From the NCBI GenBank assembly GCA_910575275.1, contig CAJTEE010000002.1:186001-250000 (forward strand): a DNA stretch of 64,000 nucleotides. Reading direction: 5' to 3'. Source of the stretch: Lachnospiraceae bacterium. GTDB lineage: Bacteria > Bacillota > Clostridia > Lachnospirales > Lachnospiraceae. The notes under the pieces were generated by a model. The model searched no databases. It saw nothing but the letters and a program-made list of their open reading frames with translations, and was not told the origin of the DNA. Of this stretch, positions 1 through 7,828 are shown piece after piece. Numbering within the stretch: position 1 is the first letter of the stretch; the number at the start of each line of letters is the position of its first letter. The position numbers were made by a program, and so were the translations under genes.

Positions 1-38
1 AATTTATGTAACCGTTTAGCCTATGGCTTCCGTGTTAC

Positions 39-87
39 AAAATCCGCCTCTGTTTAAAGCTTGCCTGCGGCAAAGAGAGGCGGATTT
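39..87. terminator. Long hairpin upstream of the tRNA operon
   Basis: AAATCCGCCTCT (40-51) pairs perfectly with AGAGGCGGATTT (76-87). The loop contains a smaller TTGCC/GGCAA hairpin. It probably terminates a gene lying before the window. The poly-T tract is weak (ATTTATAT), so the terminator role is inferred. Confidence 0.5.
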
Positions 88-119
88 ATATGGATTTTAC
101 CTAAATCGAAAAAAAGAGC

Positions 120-148
120 TTGCACATTTTTCCTTTTTGTGGTATGAT
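120..148 (+). promoter_or_regulatory. Promoter of the tRNA operon
   Basis: TTGCAC (120-125), a 17-base spacer and TATGAT (143-148) lie 11 bases before the first tRNA base. This is the expected geometry for a housekeeping sigma promoter driving a stable-RNA operon. Confidence 0.75.
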
Positions 149-158
149 ATCTTCGTTA

Positions 159-231
159 GGGGCATTAGCGCAGTTGGGAGCGCGTTTGAATGGCATTCAA
201 AAGGTCGTGGGTTCGAATCCCATATGCTCCA
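159..231 (+). tRNA. tRNA-Ala (anticodon GGC)
   Basis: The acceptor arms GGGGCAT (159-165) and ATGCTCC (224-230) pair, and A231 is the discriminator. The anticodon stem TTTGA/TCAAA encloses the seven-base loop ATGGCAT with anticodon GGC. The T-arm carries GGTTCGAATCC. The 3' CCA is not encoded. The gene is the first of a two-tRNA operon. Confidence 0.9.
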
Positions 232-239
232 GTTTTTAT

Positions 240-310
240 GCAGATATGGTTCATCGGTAGAACGCTAGCTTCCCAAGCTGGAAAGGCGGGTTCGACTCCC
301 GTTATCTGCT
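240..310 (+). tRNA. tRNA-Gly (anticodon CCC)
   Basis: The acceptor arms GCAGATA (240-246) and TATCTGC (303-309) pair. The anticodon loop TTCCCAA gives anticodon CCC, and the T-arm contains GGTTCGACTCC. It follows the tRNA-Ala by eight bases and shares its promoter. CCA is not encoded. Confidence 0.9.
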
Positions 311-326
311 GCTTAAAATGGAGAAG

Positions 327-357
327 GACAGATGACTTGTGCGTCTGTCTTTTTTTA
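327..357 (+). terminator. Terminator of the tRNA operon
   Basis: GACAGA (327-332) pairs with TCTGTC (344-349), followed directly by a T-run at 350-357. It separates the tRNAs from the downstream defence-like cassette. Confidence 0.75.
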
Positions 358-383
358 TTGCCAAAAAGATAAAAAACATATTG

Positions 384-422
384 AAGAACAAAGAGTAATA
401 TGATAATGTTAAAGAACAAAGA
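384..422 (+). promoter_or_regulatory. Direct repeats in the cassette promoter region
   Basis: AAGAACAAAGA occurs at 384-394 and again at 412-422, bracketing an AT-rich TATGATAATG that could be the -10 element of the cassette. A partial third copy follows at 420-426. The arrangement would suit an operator read by the helix-turn-helix protein encoded next; that role is inference. Confidence 0.3.
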
Positions 423-445
423 ACAAGAAAGGAGTCTGGATCGGC

Positions 446-898
446 ATGAGGCTGACGACGGCAGAGATTAAAATGCTGCTGAGACAATGTGCGGCGGATG
501 GGGAGATTCACTCAATTGAAGCTTTTAAGCGTTTTATAGCGGAGCGGACGGAGAAGAATTACAGTGTCGGCCAGTTGTCCGGCGCGTTGGCGCAGCTTGC
601 GGCGCTGGGGGAGCTGGAAAATGTGGAGAGAGGGTTGTATCGGAGTAAAAAAGCGGGTTCAGGCGCCGGCGGGGATAGGCGTGTGTATGGGCCATGTGTA
701 AGAGAAGAAAAGGATGAAGGAAAACAAAATAAAGAATTAAGAGAACAAATTAGGACATGCCTGGAGGAGACCGAGGAGCGCCTGGCACGGATCGCGGGAG
801 CGGCAAATGTGTGGGAACTGAGCAGCGAAGATTTTGAACTGCTGGGGGAGACGAGACGCCTGAGTGAGAGAATGAAAGCAGTCATGTCCAAATGCTGA
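446..898 (+). CDS. Small HTH/coiled-coil protein, first gene of FRG-AIPR cassette
   Basis: The 150-residue protein is not a family I can name. Residues 3-65 alternate short helices and end in a hairpin-like ERGLYRSKK segment, which resembles a winged helix-turn-helix. Residues 65-85 are a Gly/basic linker and residues 88-150 form a charged helix likely to be a coiled coil. It has an ATG start with GAAAGGAG about eleven bases upstream. It lies twelve bases before the FRG gene and in the same direction, so it is probably co-transcribed. A regulator or assembly subunit is plausible; nothing in the sequence shows an enzymatic site. Confidence 0.55.
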   Translation: MRLTTAEIKMLLRQCAADGEIHSIEAFKRFIAERTEKNYSVGQLSGALAQLAALGELENVERGLYRSKKAGSGAGGDRRVYGPCVREEKDEGKQNKELREQIRTCLEETEERLARIAGAANVWELSSEDFELLGETRRLSERMKAVMSKC

Positions 899-910
899 GT
901 GGGGAGCGGT

Positions 911-2035
911 ATGGAAAATACAAAGAGAAACATTCTCCCAAAGGAGAAGTATATACGGTCTTCAGACATACATAACATTTCCGAGTATCTGGGACGGGTT
1001 GCCGTTTATATAAAGGAGCGGAGGCAGGCGGAGAGAATTGTGGTATACCGGGGAGAGCCGGCCGTGTATGACAGGCCGTGCTGTCCGAATCTGTTTCGAA
1101 AACAGGTCTTGACGGGAAATGTTTTTTTCGAAAAAAATCTGTTTGATACGATGCGGCAGAACAAGCTGACGGGGGAAAAGCGATATCTGGAGAATGCGAT
1201 TGATGCCCAGCACGGAGAATTTCCCAGCCGGCTTCTGGACGTGTCCTATAACTGCCTGACTGCGCTGTATTTTGCGGTGACACCGTATTATCATAAGGCT
1301 GAGGATTTCATGGATCAGGAGGATGGTATGGTGTACCTGCTTTTTGTCGATGAGATTTATAGCCCCAGTGCGCAGAATACCAACGACGCATATGAGGCGC
1401 TCATCAGACGGGATCAGGAATGGTATCGGGATAACAGTATTTTTTGGAACAGCCATAAGTTTATTGACCATACGAAGCAGAATGACAGGATCATTGCCCA
1501 GCAGGGGGCATTTATCCTGTTTGCAGGGGAACAGGCGGAGGAGCTGCCGGAATACATGTACTGCGGAATCCGGATTCCCAAGGATGCCAAGCCGTTAATC
1601 AGGGAGGAATTAAAGCTTTTGTTCGGGATTCATACCGGGAGCGTTTATCCGGAGATCATCAATCTGGTCCGGGAATTGAGCCAAAAGAGCCAGAAGCTGA
1701 ATACGGAGGAATTTAACTGCAGGAATGAGCTGGGGCATGTGCTTGAACAGATGAAGCGGGAGCTGCAGTATTATCTGGATTATGCGCTTGAGCAGAAGGA
1801 AAGAGAAAACATGGATCAAATCCTGCTTCGCGTCGAGCACCGGATCTGCCATTACCGGAGTGGGCTGGTAGAGCTGATTGAACATTTGAGGAAGATGGAG
1901 ACGCCGGCTTTAGATAAGGAAAGCCGGCGGCAGGCGATCGAACGCTACAACAGGGCTTTGCGAGAGTTTTCTGCCGCAGTGGGAGAATACGGGCTCGGTA
2001 GATTTTCCTGTGAGGCTTTGCAGATCATAGAATGA
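911..2035 (+). CDS. FRG-domain protein
   Basis: The protein has about 374 residues if it starts at ATG 911, which has GGGGAG just upstream; GTG 899 is an alternative. The FRG signature is present: VVYRG near residues 44-48, HGEFPSRLLD near 101-110 followed by the hydrophobic ALYFA segment, and NDRIIAQQGAFILF near 191-204. The C-terminal third (from about 240) is helical and charged. FRG domains are named for a conserved F/Y-R-G motif, have no settled biochemical activity, and often occur in bacterial defence contexts. The gene sits between the HTH gene and the AIPR gene with short gaps, which supports one operon and one function. Confidence 0.75.
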   Translation: MENTKRNILPKEKYIRSSDIHNISEYLGRVAVYIKERRQAERIVVYRGEPAVYDRPCCPNLFRKQVLTGNVFFEKNLFDTMRQNKLTGEKRYLENAIDAQHGEFPSRLLDVSYNCLTALYFAVTPYYHKAEDFMDQEDGMVYLLFVDEIYSPSAQNTNDAYEALIRRDQEWYRDNSIFWNSHKFIDHTKQNDRIIAQQGAFILFAGEQAEELPEYMYCGIRIPKDAKPLIREELKLLFGIHTGSVYPEIINLVRELSQKSQKLNTEEFNCRNELGHVLEQMKRELQYYLDYALEQKERENMDQILLRVEHRICHYRSGLVELIEHLRKMETPALDKESRRQAIERYNRALREFSAAVGEYGLGRFSCEALQIIE

Positions 2036-2057
2036 GAAAACAGAGAGGGAAAAGAGG

Positions 2058-4337
2058 ATGCAGATCAAGAGTCAAAAGATGAGACAGAGCGAGGCGTTCC
2101 GGGATCATATCAATCTGGTGCTGGAAAACCGCGGGGATGACGCGGATGACGAATGGTGGGAGGACGCAGAAGCGAGAGAGGAATTGGAGCGGCTGGCCTG
2201 TGCAGAGGATGAGTATGTGAGCAGCTCCGAGCGGCTGAAGATCACAAGCGAAAGGCCGATGCTCCTGGCCGTGTACCAAAAGGACTGTAAGGCACTGTTT
2301 GAACAGATTGGCAGACAGGCCGCCGCAATGAAAGGGGATAAAGAATTTCATCTGCTCTTTTTTGTCCGGGACATGCGCAGCCGGATCAAGCTGGAGAAGT
2401 ATTTTGCCGGAGAGGGGAAAAAGGTGATCGACACCGAGCTTGGGGTCTGCAGAGGGAAGAAAGGCCCATCCTTTCAGTGTACCTATATCCTGGTTCAGAA
2501 GTACGGGAATGAGGATGCGTGCCTGAAAGATCTGCGACGCTATGAGATCCTGCAGATGCCGCCGGTCTCGGCGTACATGAACCGCGAGACGGCTTGGGAA
2601 AGCAGGGAGGCAGAATCACTGTACGCCCGCGTGCTGACAACCGATCTGTTTCAACTGGTTGAATTGTATAACGCGATTGGGGACCGGCTTTTTCGGAACA
2701 ACGTTCGGATCGGACTTAATGAGATGCTGGGCGTTGACCAGTCAATCCGGGAGACATTGAGGACGGAGCCGGAGCATTTTTGGTATAAAAACAACGGAAT
2801 CACGATTTTAGCCGAGAGGGATGAATTCCGCTTAAGGAGCCTGGATACGCTTGTGCTGGACCGGCTGGCGCCGGAACGGGACCCGGCTTTTTCTGTGATC
2901 AACGGCGCGCAGACGATTTCAGCCTCCGCCCAATACTTCTTTGAGACCGAATTTCAATATGAGAGCAGTCCGACAGGGTCTCCAGAAAGGGAGCGCCTTA
3001 AAGAGCAGTTAAATAATTCCAAACGGGCGCAGGTGCTGGTACGTGTGATCTACGTGTCCCAGGAGGATCCGGTAAGCGCGTCCGGCCTGGCAAGGGAGAT
3101 CAGCACGGCCTTAAACCGCCAGAAGCCGGTTAAGATTGAAGACATTGCCTTTACTGCTCCGTTTGTCGAAAAGCTGGCGGGCTATCTGGAGCGCGGACTG
3201 CAGACCGGGCAGACAAGCTTCCGGTTGATCCGGCGGGGCGAAGGGGGACCCAGACACCGGCAGATGGAACTGATCTCCTTTGCGCGGGCCGCTATGGCAT
3301 GTGCCGGAAAGCCCGCGGAGGCCAGAAGCCAGGGAGCCAACACACTTTTGAAATTTCACGTGAAAGAGGACGGGGTTTATGAATTCCAGCAGAAAGAGGT
3401 TTTTGCCGACGCATGGATAAAGGCAGAGAACGAGGAGAGCGTGTTTAAACGTCTGTACGGAGCGGTATGGTTCGCCGATCAGCTCGCGCAAAAGTATGAA
3501 GGGGTCAAGAGGCAATGGCTTGAGGAAACGTCGGAGACGCGGGCTGTCATCCGATACGGAAAATGGTATTTTACGGCAGCCGTGGTGCAGATTTTAAATG
3601 GATTTACGCGAAGCAAAGACGGAGAACGGGCGGATTTTTCCGGGTTTAATGCGTCCCCGGAGGAAACGGAGAAAAAGCTCGTCGAAGGAATGCGGCGTTT
3701 TGGGAGGCTTGTGGCGCTTTTTATCAGTCTGGATGCAGGATATGGGGAGTTGGATTCGAATTTGTTTAAAAAGAATGAGGTGTATAACGCCCTGATCGAA
3801 AGACTGGAAAGCACGTTTGACTCCGACGGGAGAGGTGCCTCGGATTCCGGCAGGGCCAAAACGCTGCAGGAAAGCAGACTGGAAGTGTATTTAAGAGAGT
3901 TTCTACAATTTTTCTGCTCGCCTGTGTCTATGGCCAAGGCAGAAGCTGCAGCGGCTCTGCAGCCGGCGGATGCATCCGGGGGAATGGAGGACTGCATCAT
4001 TTTGCAGGGAATGCGGCATCCGGTGGAGAGCATGGCAGAGGCGATGCAGAAATCGGTTGAATATGTGCTGGAGCGGTATCCCGATGTGCGAAACCGTTTG
4101 AGCGGGAGTGTCGCGAACTGGCTCTCTACGCCGGGGATACTGCACAGCCCGCTTGGATATTTCAGGGGAAATACAAGAGAAATGACGGTTGACGGAGTGG
4201 TCTATGAGCTGGGGACCTTTTCCAACACAGAGACAAAGCTCCGTCAGATGCGGCAGCTCTGCAGGCTGGCGGGTGTAAAAGAAAACGAGATTTTTTGGTA
4301 TCAGGCGGGGGGGAAGGCGCCGGTATTTTCTTGGTAA
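2058..4337 (+). CDS. AIPR-family (abortive infection) protein
   Basis: The 759-residue protein carries the AIPR hallmarks: YNAIGDRLFRNNVR (about 204-217), FWYKNNGITI (241-250) and VINGAQT (280-286), followed by a large helical C-terminal region. AIPR proteins are annotated as abortive phage-infection resistance proteins and also occur as lone cytoplasmic proteins beside restriction systems. An ATG start with GAGAGGG upstream lies 22 bases after the FRG stop. The N-terminal 170 residues contain an alpha/beta segment (EFHLLFFVRD, near 96-105) that could be a small nuclease-like or sensor domain; I cannot assign it. As the last gene of the cassette it is the likeliest effector. Confidence 0.8.
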   Translation: MQIKSQKMRQSEAFRDHINLVLENRGDDADDEWWEDAEAREELERLACAEDEYVSSSERLKITSERPMLLAVYQKDCKALFEQIGRQAAAMKGDKEFHLLFFVRDMRSRIKLEKYFAGEGKKVIDTELGVCRGKKGPSFQCTYILVQKYGNEDACLKDLRRYEILQMPPVSAYMNRETAWESREAESLYARVLTTDLFQLVELYNAIGDRLFRNNVRIGLNEMLGVDQSIRETLRTEPEHFWYKNNGITILAERDEFRLRSLDTLVLDRLAPERDPAFSVINGAQTISASAQYFFETEFQYESSPTGSPERERLKEQLNNSKRAQVLVRVIYVSQEDPVSASGLAREISTALNRQKPVKIEDIAFTAPFVEKLAGYLERGLQTGQTSFRLIRRGEGGPRHRQMELISFARAAMACAGKPAEARSQGANTLLKFHVKEDGVYEFQQKEVFADAWIKAENEESVFKRLYGAVWFADQLAQKYEGVKRQWLEETSETRAVIRYGKWYFTAAVVQILNGFTRSKDGERADFSGFNASPEETEKKLVEGMRRFGRLVALFISLDAGYGELDSNLFKKNEVYNALIERLESTFDSDGRGASDSGRAKTLQESRLEVYLREFLQFFCSPVSMAKAEAAAALQPADASGGMEDCIILQGMRHPVESMAEAMQKSVEYVLERYPDVRNRLSGSVANWLSTPGILHSPLGYFRGNTREMTVDGVVYELGTFSNTETKLRQMRQLCRLAGVKENEIFWYQAGGKAPVFSW

Positions 4338-4517
4338 GGTCCGCAGAGGCCGGGGGCGGCAAAGAGGGGGCGTGCAGCCAGGCTTCGGCGTTTAAAGCTC
4401 TAAGCCTGCGGCACCGCAAAAACGGGGGATCGAAGCAAGCCGCTGGAAAAATTCTGAAGAATTTTTCCGCTCCCTTCCCCGGTGAACCTTTTACCAGTAT
4501 TTTCGTTTCTTAGGGGA

Positions 4518-4546
4518 TTGACAAGTGTGAAGGGGCGTGGTATGCT
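4518..4546 (+). promoter_or_regulatory. Promoter of the Y-family polymerase operon
   Basis: TTGACA (4518-4523), a 17-base spacer and TATGCT (4541-4546) form a near-consensus promoter directly before a LexA box and 47 bases ahead of the polymerase start. Confidence 0.85.
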
Positions 4547-4553
4547 ATGGATA

Positions 4554-4565
4554 GAACATATGTTC
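4554..4565 (+). promoter_or_regulatory. LexA (SOS) box
   Basis: GAACATATGTTC is a perfect palindrome matching the Gram-positive SOS box GAAC-N4-GTTC. It overlaps the expected transcription start, so bound LexA would block initiation. It predicts DNA-damage induction of the polymerase and YolD genes. Confidence 0.85.
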
Positions 4566-4592
4566 TAATACGCAATTCGGGAGGTTGGAGTT

Positions 4593-5882
4593 ATGGAGGA
4601 GGGCAGGACGTATCTTTGTATTGATCTGAAATCCTTTTACGCCTCGGTGGAGTGTGTCGAGCGGGGGCTTGATCCGATGGAGGCTCATCTGGTGGTGGCG
4701 GATCCGGAGAGGACGGATAAAACGATCTGCCTGGCCGTGTCTCCGGCGCTGAAGGAGCTCGGTGTGCCGAATCGCTGCCGTGTGTTTCAGATACCGCCGG
4801 GAGTGCCGTATGTGATGGCTCCGCCGCGTATGAAGCTGTATATGGAATATTCGGCGCAGATCTATGCCATCTATTTAAATTATGTTGCCAAAGAGGATAT
4901 ACATGTTTATTCGATTGATGAGGTGTTTATGGATGTGACGGATTATCTGCCTATGTATCGTCTGACGGCGAAGGAGCTGGGCTTGAGGATCATGCAGGAT
5001 GTCCGTGATAAGGTCGGGGTCACCGCGACTTGCGGGATCGGGACAAATCTCTATCTGGCAAAGATCGCCCTGGATATAACGGCAAAGCACAGCGAAGACT
5101 GCATCGGAATCCTGGATGAGGCCGGATATCAAAAAACTTTATGGAGGCACAGGCCGCTGACGGACTTCTGGAGAATCGGCCCCGGGATTGCGGCGCGGTT
5201 AGCAGAGCTGGGAATCTATACGATGGGGCAGCTCGCGGGGGCCGGGGAGGACGTGCTGTATCAGACCTTTGGGATTGACGCGGAGCTTTTGATCGATCAT
5301 GCCTGGGGGCGCGAGAGTGTGACGATTGCAGATATTAAAGCCTATAAGCCAAAGACAAACTGCCTGTCCAGCGGCCAGGTCCTTGGCTGTGACTATGGGC
5401 ATGAGAAAGCCAAGCTTGCGGCAAAGGAGATGGCGGATGCCCTCTGCCTGGAGCTGGTGGAAAAAGAGATGGCGACGGAATCCATTACGTTGCAGCTTGT
5501 CTATACAGGCGTCCGCGGGGCGACGGCCCCGGTCCATGGGACCGTCTCGATGCCGGCCGCGACGAGCTCTGCGAGGACGATCCTCTCCTATGTGGAAAGG
5601 CTGTATGACAGCATTGAGACAAAGAACCAGCCGATACAGAAGATCTATCTTACGTTTAACCGCCTTGTGGATGCAGAGTATCAGCAGTATGACTTGTTTC
5701 ATGAGCCTACAGGTACAGACCGGGAGAAGCGGATGCAGAGGGCGATGCTGGATATTAAGAAAAAGTTTGGGAAAAATGCGATTTTAAAAGGAATGAACCT
5801 GCAAGAGGGCGCAACTGCCAGGGAGCGGAACCGGCAGATCGGAGGGCATAAGAGTGGAGAAAAGACAGAAAATGAGTCGTGA
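4593..5882 (+). CDS. Y-family DNA polymerase (UmuC/DinB-type translesion polymerase)
   Basis: The 429-residue protein performs error-prone translesion synthesis. The catalytic palm residues are visible: the first Asp in CIDLKSFYASVE (9-20) and the SIDE pair at 107-110. The finger/thumb motif TATCGIGTNLYLAKIALD follows at about 147-164, then helix-hairpin-helix and little-finger regions. The length fits UmuC-like Firmicute polymerases (UvrX/YqjW type). It has an ATG start with GGGAGG upstream. A LexA box lies in the promoter, and the downstream YolD gene overlaps it, a frequent pairing in Firmicutes. Whether it is closer to Pol IV or to UmuC cannot be settled by eye. Confidence 0.9.
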   Translation: MEEGRTYLCIDLKSFYASVECVERGLDPMEAHLVVADPERTDKTICLAVSPALKELGVPNRCRVFQIPPGVPYVMAPPRMKLYMEYSAQIYAIYLNYVAKEDIHVYSIDEVFMDVTDYLPMYRLTAKELGLRIMQDVRDKVGVTATCGIGTNLYLAKIALDITAKHSEDCIGILDEAGYQKTLWRHRPLTDFWRIGPGIAARLAELGIYTMGQLAGAGEDVLYQTFGIDAELLIDHAWGRESVTIADIKAYKPKTNCLSSGQVLGCDYGHEKAKLAAKEMADALCLELVEKEMATESITLQLVYTGVRGATAPVHGTVSMPAATSSARTILSYVERLYDSIETKNQPIQKIYLTFNRLVDAEYQQYDLFHEPTGTDREKRMQRAMLDIKKKFGKNAILKGMNLQEGATARERNRQIGGHKSGEKTENES

Positions 5883-6183
5883 GGAGCGGGCGAAGCAGTT
5901 TATGCCGTTTGCGGCGCTGAAAGGGTTTGAAGCGGTTTTGCAGGAGAAGGAACGGGTGAGAGTGCCCAAAATCGAGCTGTCGGAGGAGGCCGCGGGGGAG
6001 CTTGACAAGAAGATTTTACAGATCAGAAAAAATGAGATGCTGACCGCCGTCTACTATGAGGACGGGGAATATCTGAAGCTCACGGGACTGGTATCCCGGA
6101 TTGACCTGGATGCGAAGATTCTGAAGATCGTCAATATAAGCATTCCGTTTTCCGAGCTGTATGCCATAGAAAAAGAGAAATGA
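5854..6183 (+). CDS. YolD-like protein
   Basis: The 109-residue protein starts at GTG 5854 with GGAGG eight bases upstream, and overlaps the polymerase gene by 29 bases, implying translational coupling. The N-terminus MSREERAKQFMPFAALKG is the conserved opening of the YolD family, followed by a small beta-rich domain ending in the SIPFSELYAI segment. YolD proteins are encoded with UmuC-like polymerases and are thought to act with them, by analogy with UmuD. The gene shares the LexA-controlled promoter. Confidence 0.85.
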   Translation: MEKRQKMSREERAKQFMPFAALKGFEAVLQEKERVRVPKIELSEEAAGELDKKILQIRKNEMLTAVYYEDGEYLKLTGLVSRIDLDAKILKIVNISIPFSELYAIEKEK

Positions 6184-6349
6184 CGGGAAATAAAGAAGTG
6201 TGCGCTTCGCACGAGGCCGTGATTCGCCGGGGCAGATCTCGCGGCTACGTGAGCAGCCGTCTTCCTTAGCGCGTAATGACCTCACTCCGTGCGCGGCCGC
6301 ACTCCGTTGGGTCAGACTCTGTGATCCTGGCCCGTTAGGGCCCGGAGGG

Positions 6350-7282
6350 CTATGACTGAATGATCGTTCCGGATGCTCCGAGCAGGCCGTCTCCTGCGTT
6401 TTCCAGAGAGGTAATGACGGCCCTGCGGCCACTGCCGGCGCGGACGAATTCCACCGACGCCTCGATTTTAGGCAGCATGGAGCCGACGTTAAAATGGCCT
6501 TCGTCGGCGTAGCGTACCGCTTCGGAAGCGGTAATCCGGCTGAGAGGAGTCTCCTGCGGGGTGTTGTAGTTTAAAAGCACCTGCGGGACGCCGGTGAGAA
6601 ACATGAGTACATCGGCATCCAGTTCACGCGCCAGAAGGCCGGCGGCACGGTCCTTTTCAATGATAGCGCTGGCTCCCTTCAGGCGGCTTCCCTGCTCCAT
6701 GACCGGGATTCCGCCTCCGCCCGCCGCAATCACAAGCTGGCCGGCGTCAAGAAGCGCGCGTATGGCGTCGATCTCGACTACGGCAACGGGTTTGGGAGCG
6801 GGGACGATTCGGCGGTAGCCGTCGTTCGTCTCTGTGACCAGATTGCCTTTTTCTTCTTCGTCTTTGGCCTCCTGCGCCGTCAGAATGCGGCCGATGACCT
6901 TCATGGGAGCATAGGAGGATTCATCATAGGGGTCCACCGTGACCTGCGTGAGGACCGTGGAGACCGCCTTCGAGACGCCGCGCCGTAAAAGTTCCTGGCG
7001 AAGCGCATTTTGGAGATCATAGCCGATATAGCCTTGGGTCATGGCCGAGCAGACGGACATGGGGGCGGGAGTATAGCCTGTATGATTTTTGGCAAATTCA
7101 TTTAGGGCGGTATGGATCATGCCGAGCTGGGGCGTATTTCCATGTGTGATGACGGCCTGCCAGCCCTCCTGAATAAAGCCGGCAATGGTTTTGGAAACCC
7201 TTTCGGCGGCAGTTTTCTGTTCGGGAAGGTTGGTTCCCAGTGCGTCATGCCCGAGGGCCAGGACGAGTCTTTTTCTTTTCAT
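6350..7282 (-). CDS. arcC: Carbamate kinase
   Basis: The protein has about 310 residues and transfers phosphate between carbamoyl phosphate and ADP to make ATP, ending the arginine/citrulline or allantoin fermentation routes. The amino-acid-kinase fold is recognisable: nucleotide loop VLALGHDALG at the N-terminus (most family members read ALGGNAL), THGNTPQLGM, and the glycine-rich AAGGGGIPV in the middle. ATG 7282 is preferred over GTG 7291 because GAGG lies eight bases before it. No arginine deiminase or ornithine transcarbamylase gene is adjacent, so its pathway partner must be elsewhere. Moderate divergence at the first loop is worth noting, but the other active-site blocks look intact. 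Confidence 0.85.
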   Translation of the reverse strand: MKRKRLVLALGHDALGTNLPEQKTAAERVSKTIAGFIQEGWQAVITHGNTPQLGMIHTALNEFAKNHTGYTPAPMSVCSAMTQGYIGYDLQNALRQELLRRGVSKAVSTVLTQVTVDPYDESSYAPMKVIGRILTAQEAKDEEEKGNLVTETNDGYRRIVPAPKPVAVVEIDAIRALLDAGQLVIAAGGGGIPVMEQGSRLKGASAIIEKDRAAGLLARELDADVLMFLTGVPQVLLNYNTPQETPLSRITASEAVRYADEGHFNVGSMLPKIEASVEFVRAGSGRRAVITSLENAGDGLLGASGTIIQS

Positions 7283-7329
7283 ATTCTGCACCTCTGTGTC
7301 TTATAAAGAACCGTTCAAAGAAACATATA

Positions 7330-7441
7330 GGAAACGTCATAACTATCTTTCCCATGACGTTTCCTGCGCCGATTTTTGCTGCGTGCAAACGCAGAAGCTG
7401 CTATGCAAAAATCGTACGCATACCACGCTGACCATATGGTC
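7330..7441. other. Hairpin-rich intergenic segment
   Basis: Three perfect inverted repeats lie in tandem: GGAAACGTCAT/ATGACGTTTCC (7330-7340 and 7354-7364), CGATTTTTGC/GCAAAAATCG (7370-7379 and 7405-7414) around a small TGCGT/ACGCA hairpin, and the palindrome GACCATATGGTC (7430-7441). It lies upstream of the carbamate kinase gene (minus strand) and abuts a mobile repeat. Function is unknown; it could be a structured 5' leader or a second repeat family. Confidence 0.5.
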
Positions 7442-7477
7442 TGCCGCAAAGCGGGCACCTTTTTATGACTATCGTAT

Positions 7478-7685
7478 GTTCCGGTTCATTCCGTTCGCAG
7501 CAGCATGCATAAATCCATGCCAAATTGCCTGCGGCGGTGAATGTTTGCCGGCTGCTCCACGCATTCTTACGGTCAGCGCAGTAAATGACCTCGCTTCGCC
7601 GGGCTGTCAGGTGCCGGTGGCACTTGTTCGGCAACGGCCGAAACGGAGTGCAGAAAATCCTGCGCAGACCTATATGAACCGTAAC
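7478..7685 (+). mobile_element. MITE-like element, copy A (208 bp)
   Basis: The left end GTTCCGGTTCAT and right end ATGAACCGTAAC are imperfect inverted repeats. The element is flanked on both sides by the identical octamer TATCGTAT (7470-7477 and 7686-7693), read as a target-site duplication. Internal blocks match the other two copies, for example the AAATCCATGC stretch near 7504-7514, GCCTGCGGCGGTGAATGTTTGCC shared in part with copy C, and CGAAACGGAGT plus TGCGCAGACCTAT shared with copy B. No transposase is encoded, so it is non-autonomous. Confidence 0.8.
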
Positions 7686-7723
7686 TATCGTATCACATTT
7701 TTTCTGTAAAAGAAAGGAATTTT

Positions 7724-7752
7724 TTGCAATTTGACGACAGATGTGTTATGAT
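7724..7752 (+). promoter_or_regulatory. Promoter of the glycosyltransferase gene
   Basis: TTGCAA (7724-7729), a 17-base spacer and TATGAT (7747-7752) lie just downstream of mobile copy A and about 77 bases before the TTG start at 7829. Confidence 0.6.
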
Positions 7753-7828
7753 AGGTAAGGTTCAGGCAGGGAGTGAATCTGGTATAAGGTACCTGAGAGT
7801 GCCCGAAAAGGTTTAGGAGGAAAGAGAT

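Noticed and set aside
23-268. Open frame of 81 codons over the tRNA region
   Set aside because: It runs through the tRNA-Ala gene, its promoter and part of tRNA-Gly; it has no ribosome binding site.
6184-6349. Further copy of the MITE-like repeat
   Set aside because: It shares only a short TAATGACCTC block with copy A and has neither inverted ends nor flanking duplication; left as GC-rich intergenic sequence with small hairpins.
7185-7709. Open frame of 174 codons
   Set aside because: It covers the antisense of arcC and the hairpin/MITE region; composition is that of the repeats, not of a protein.
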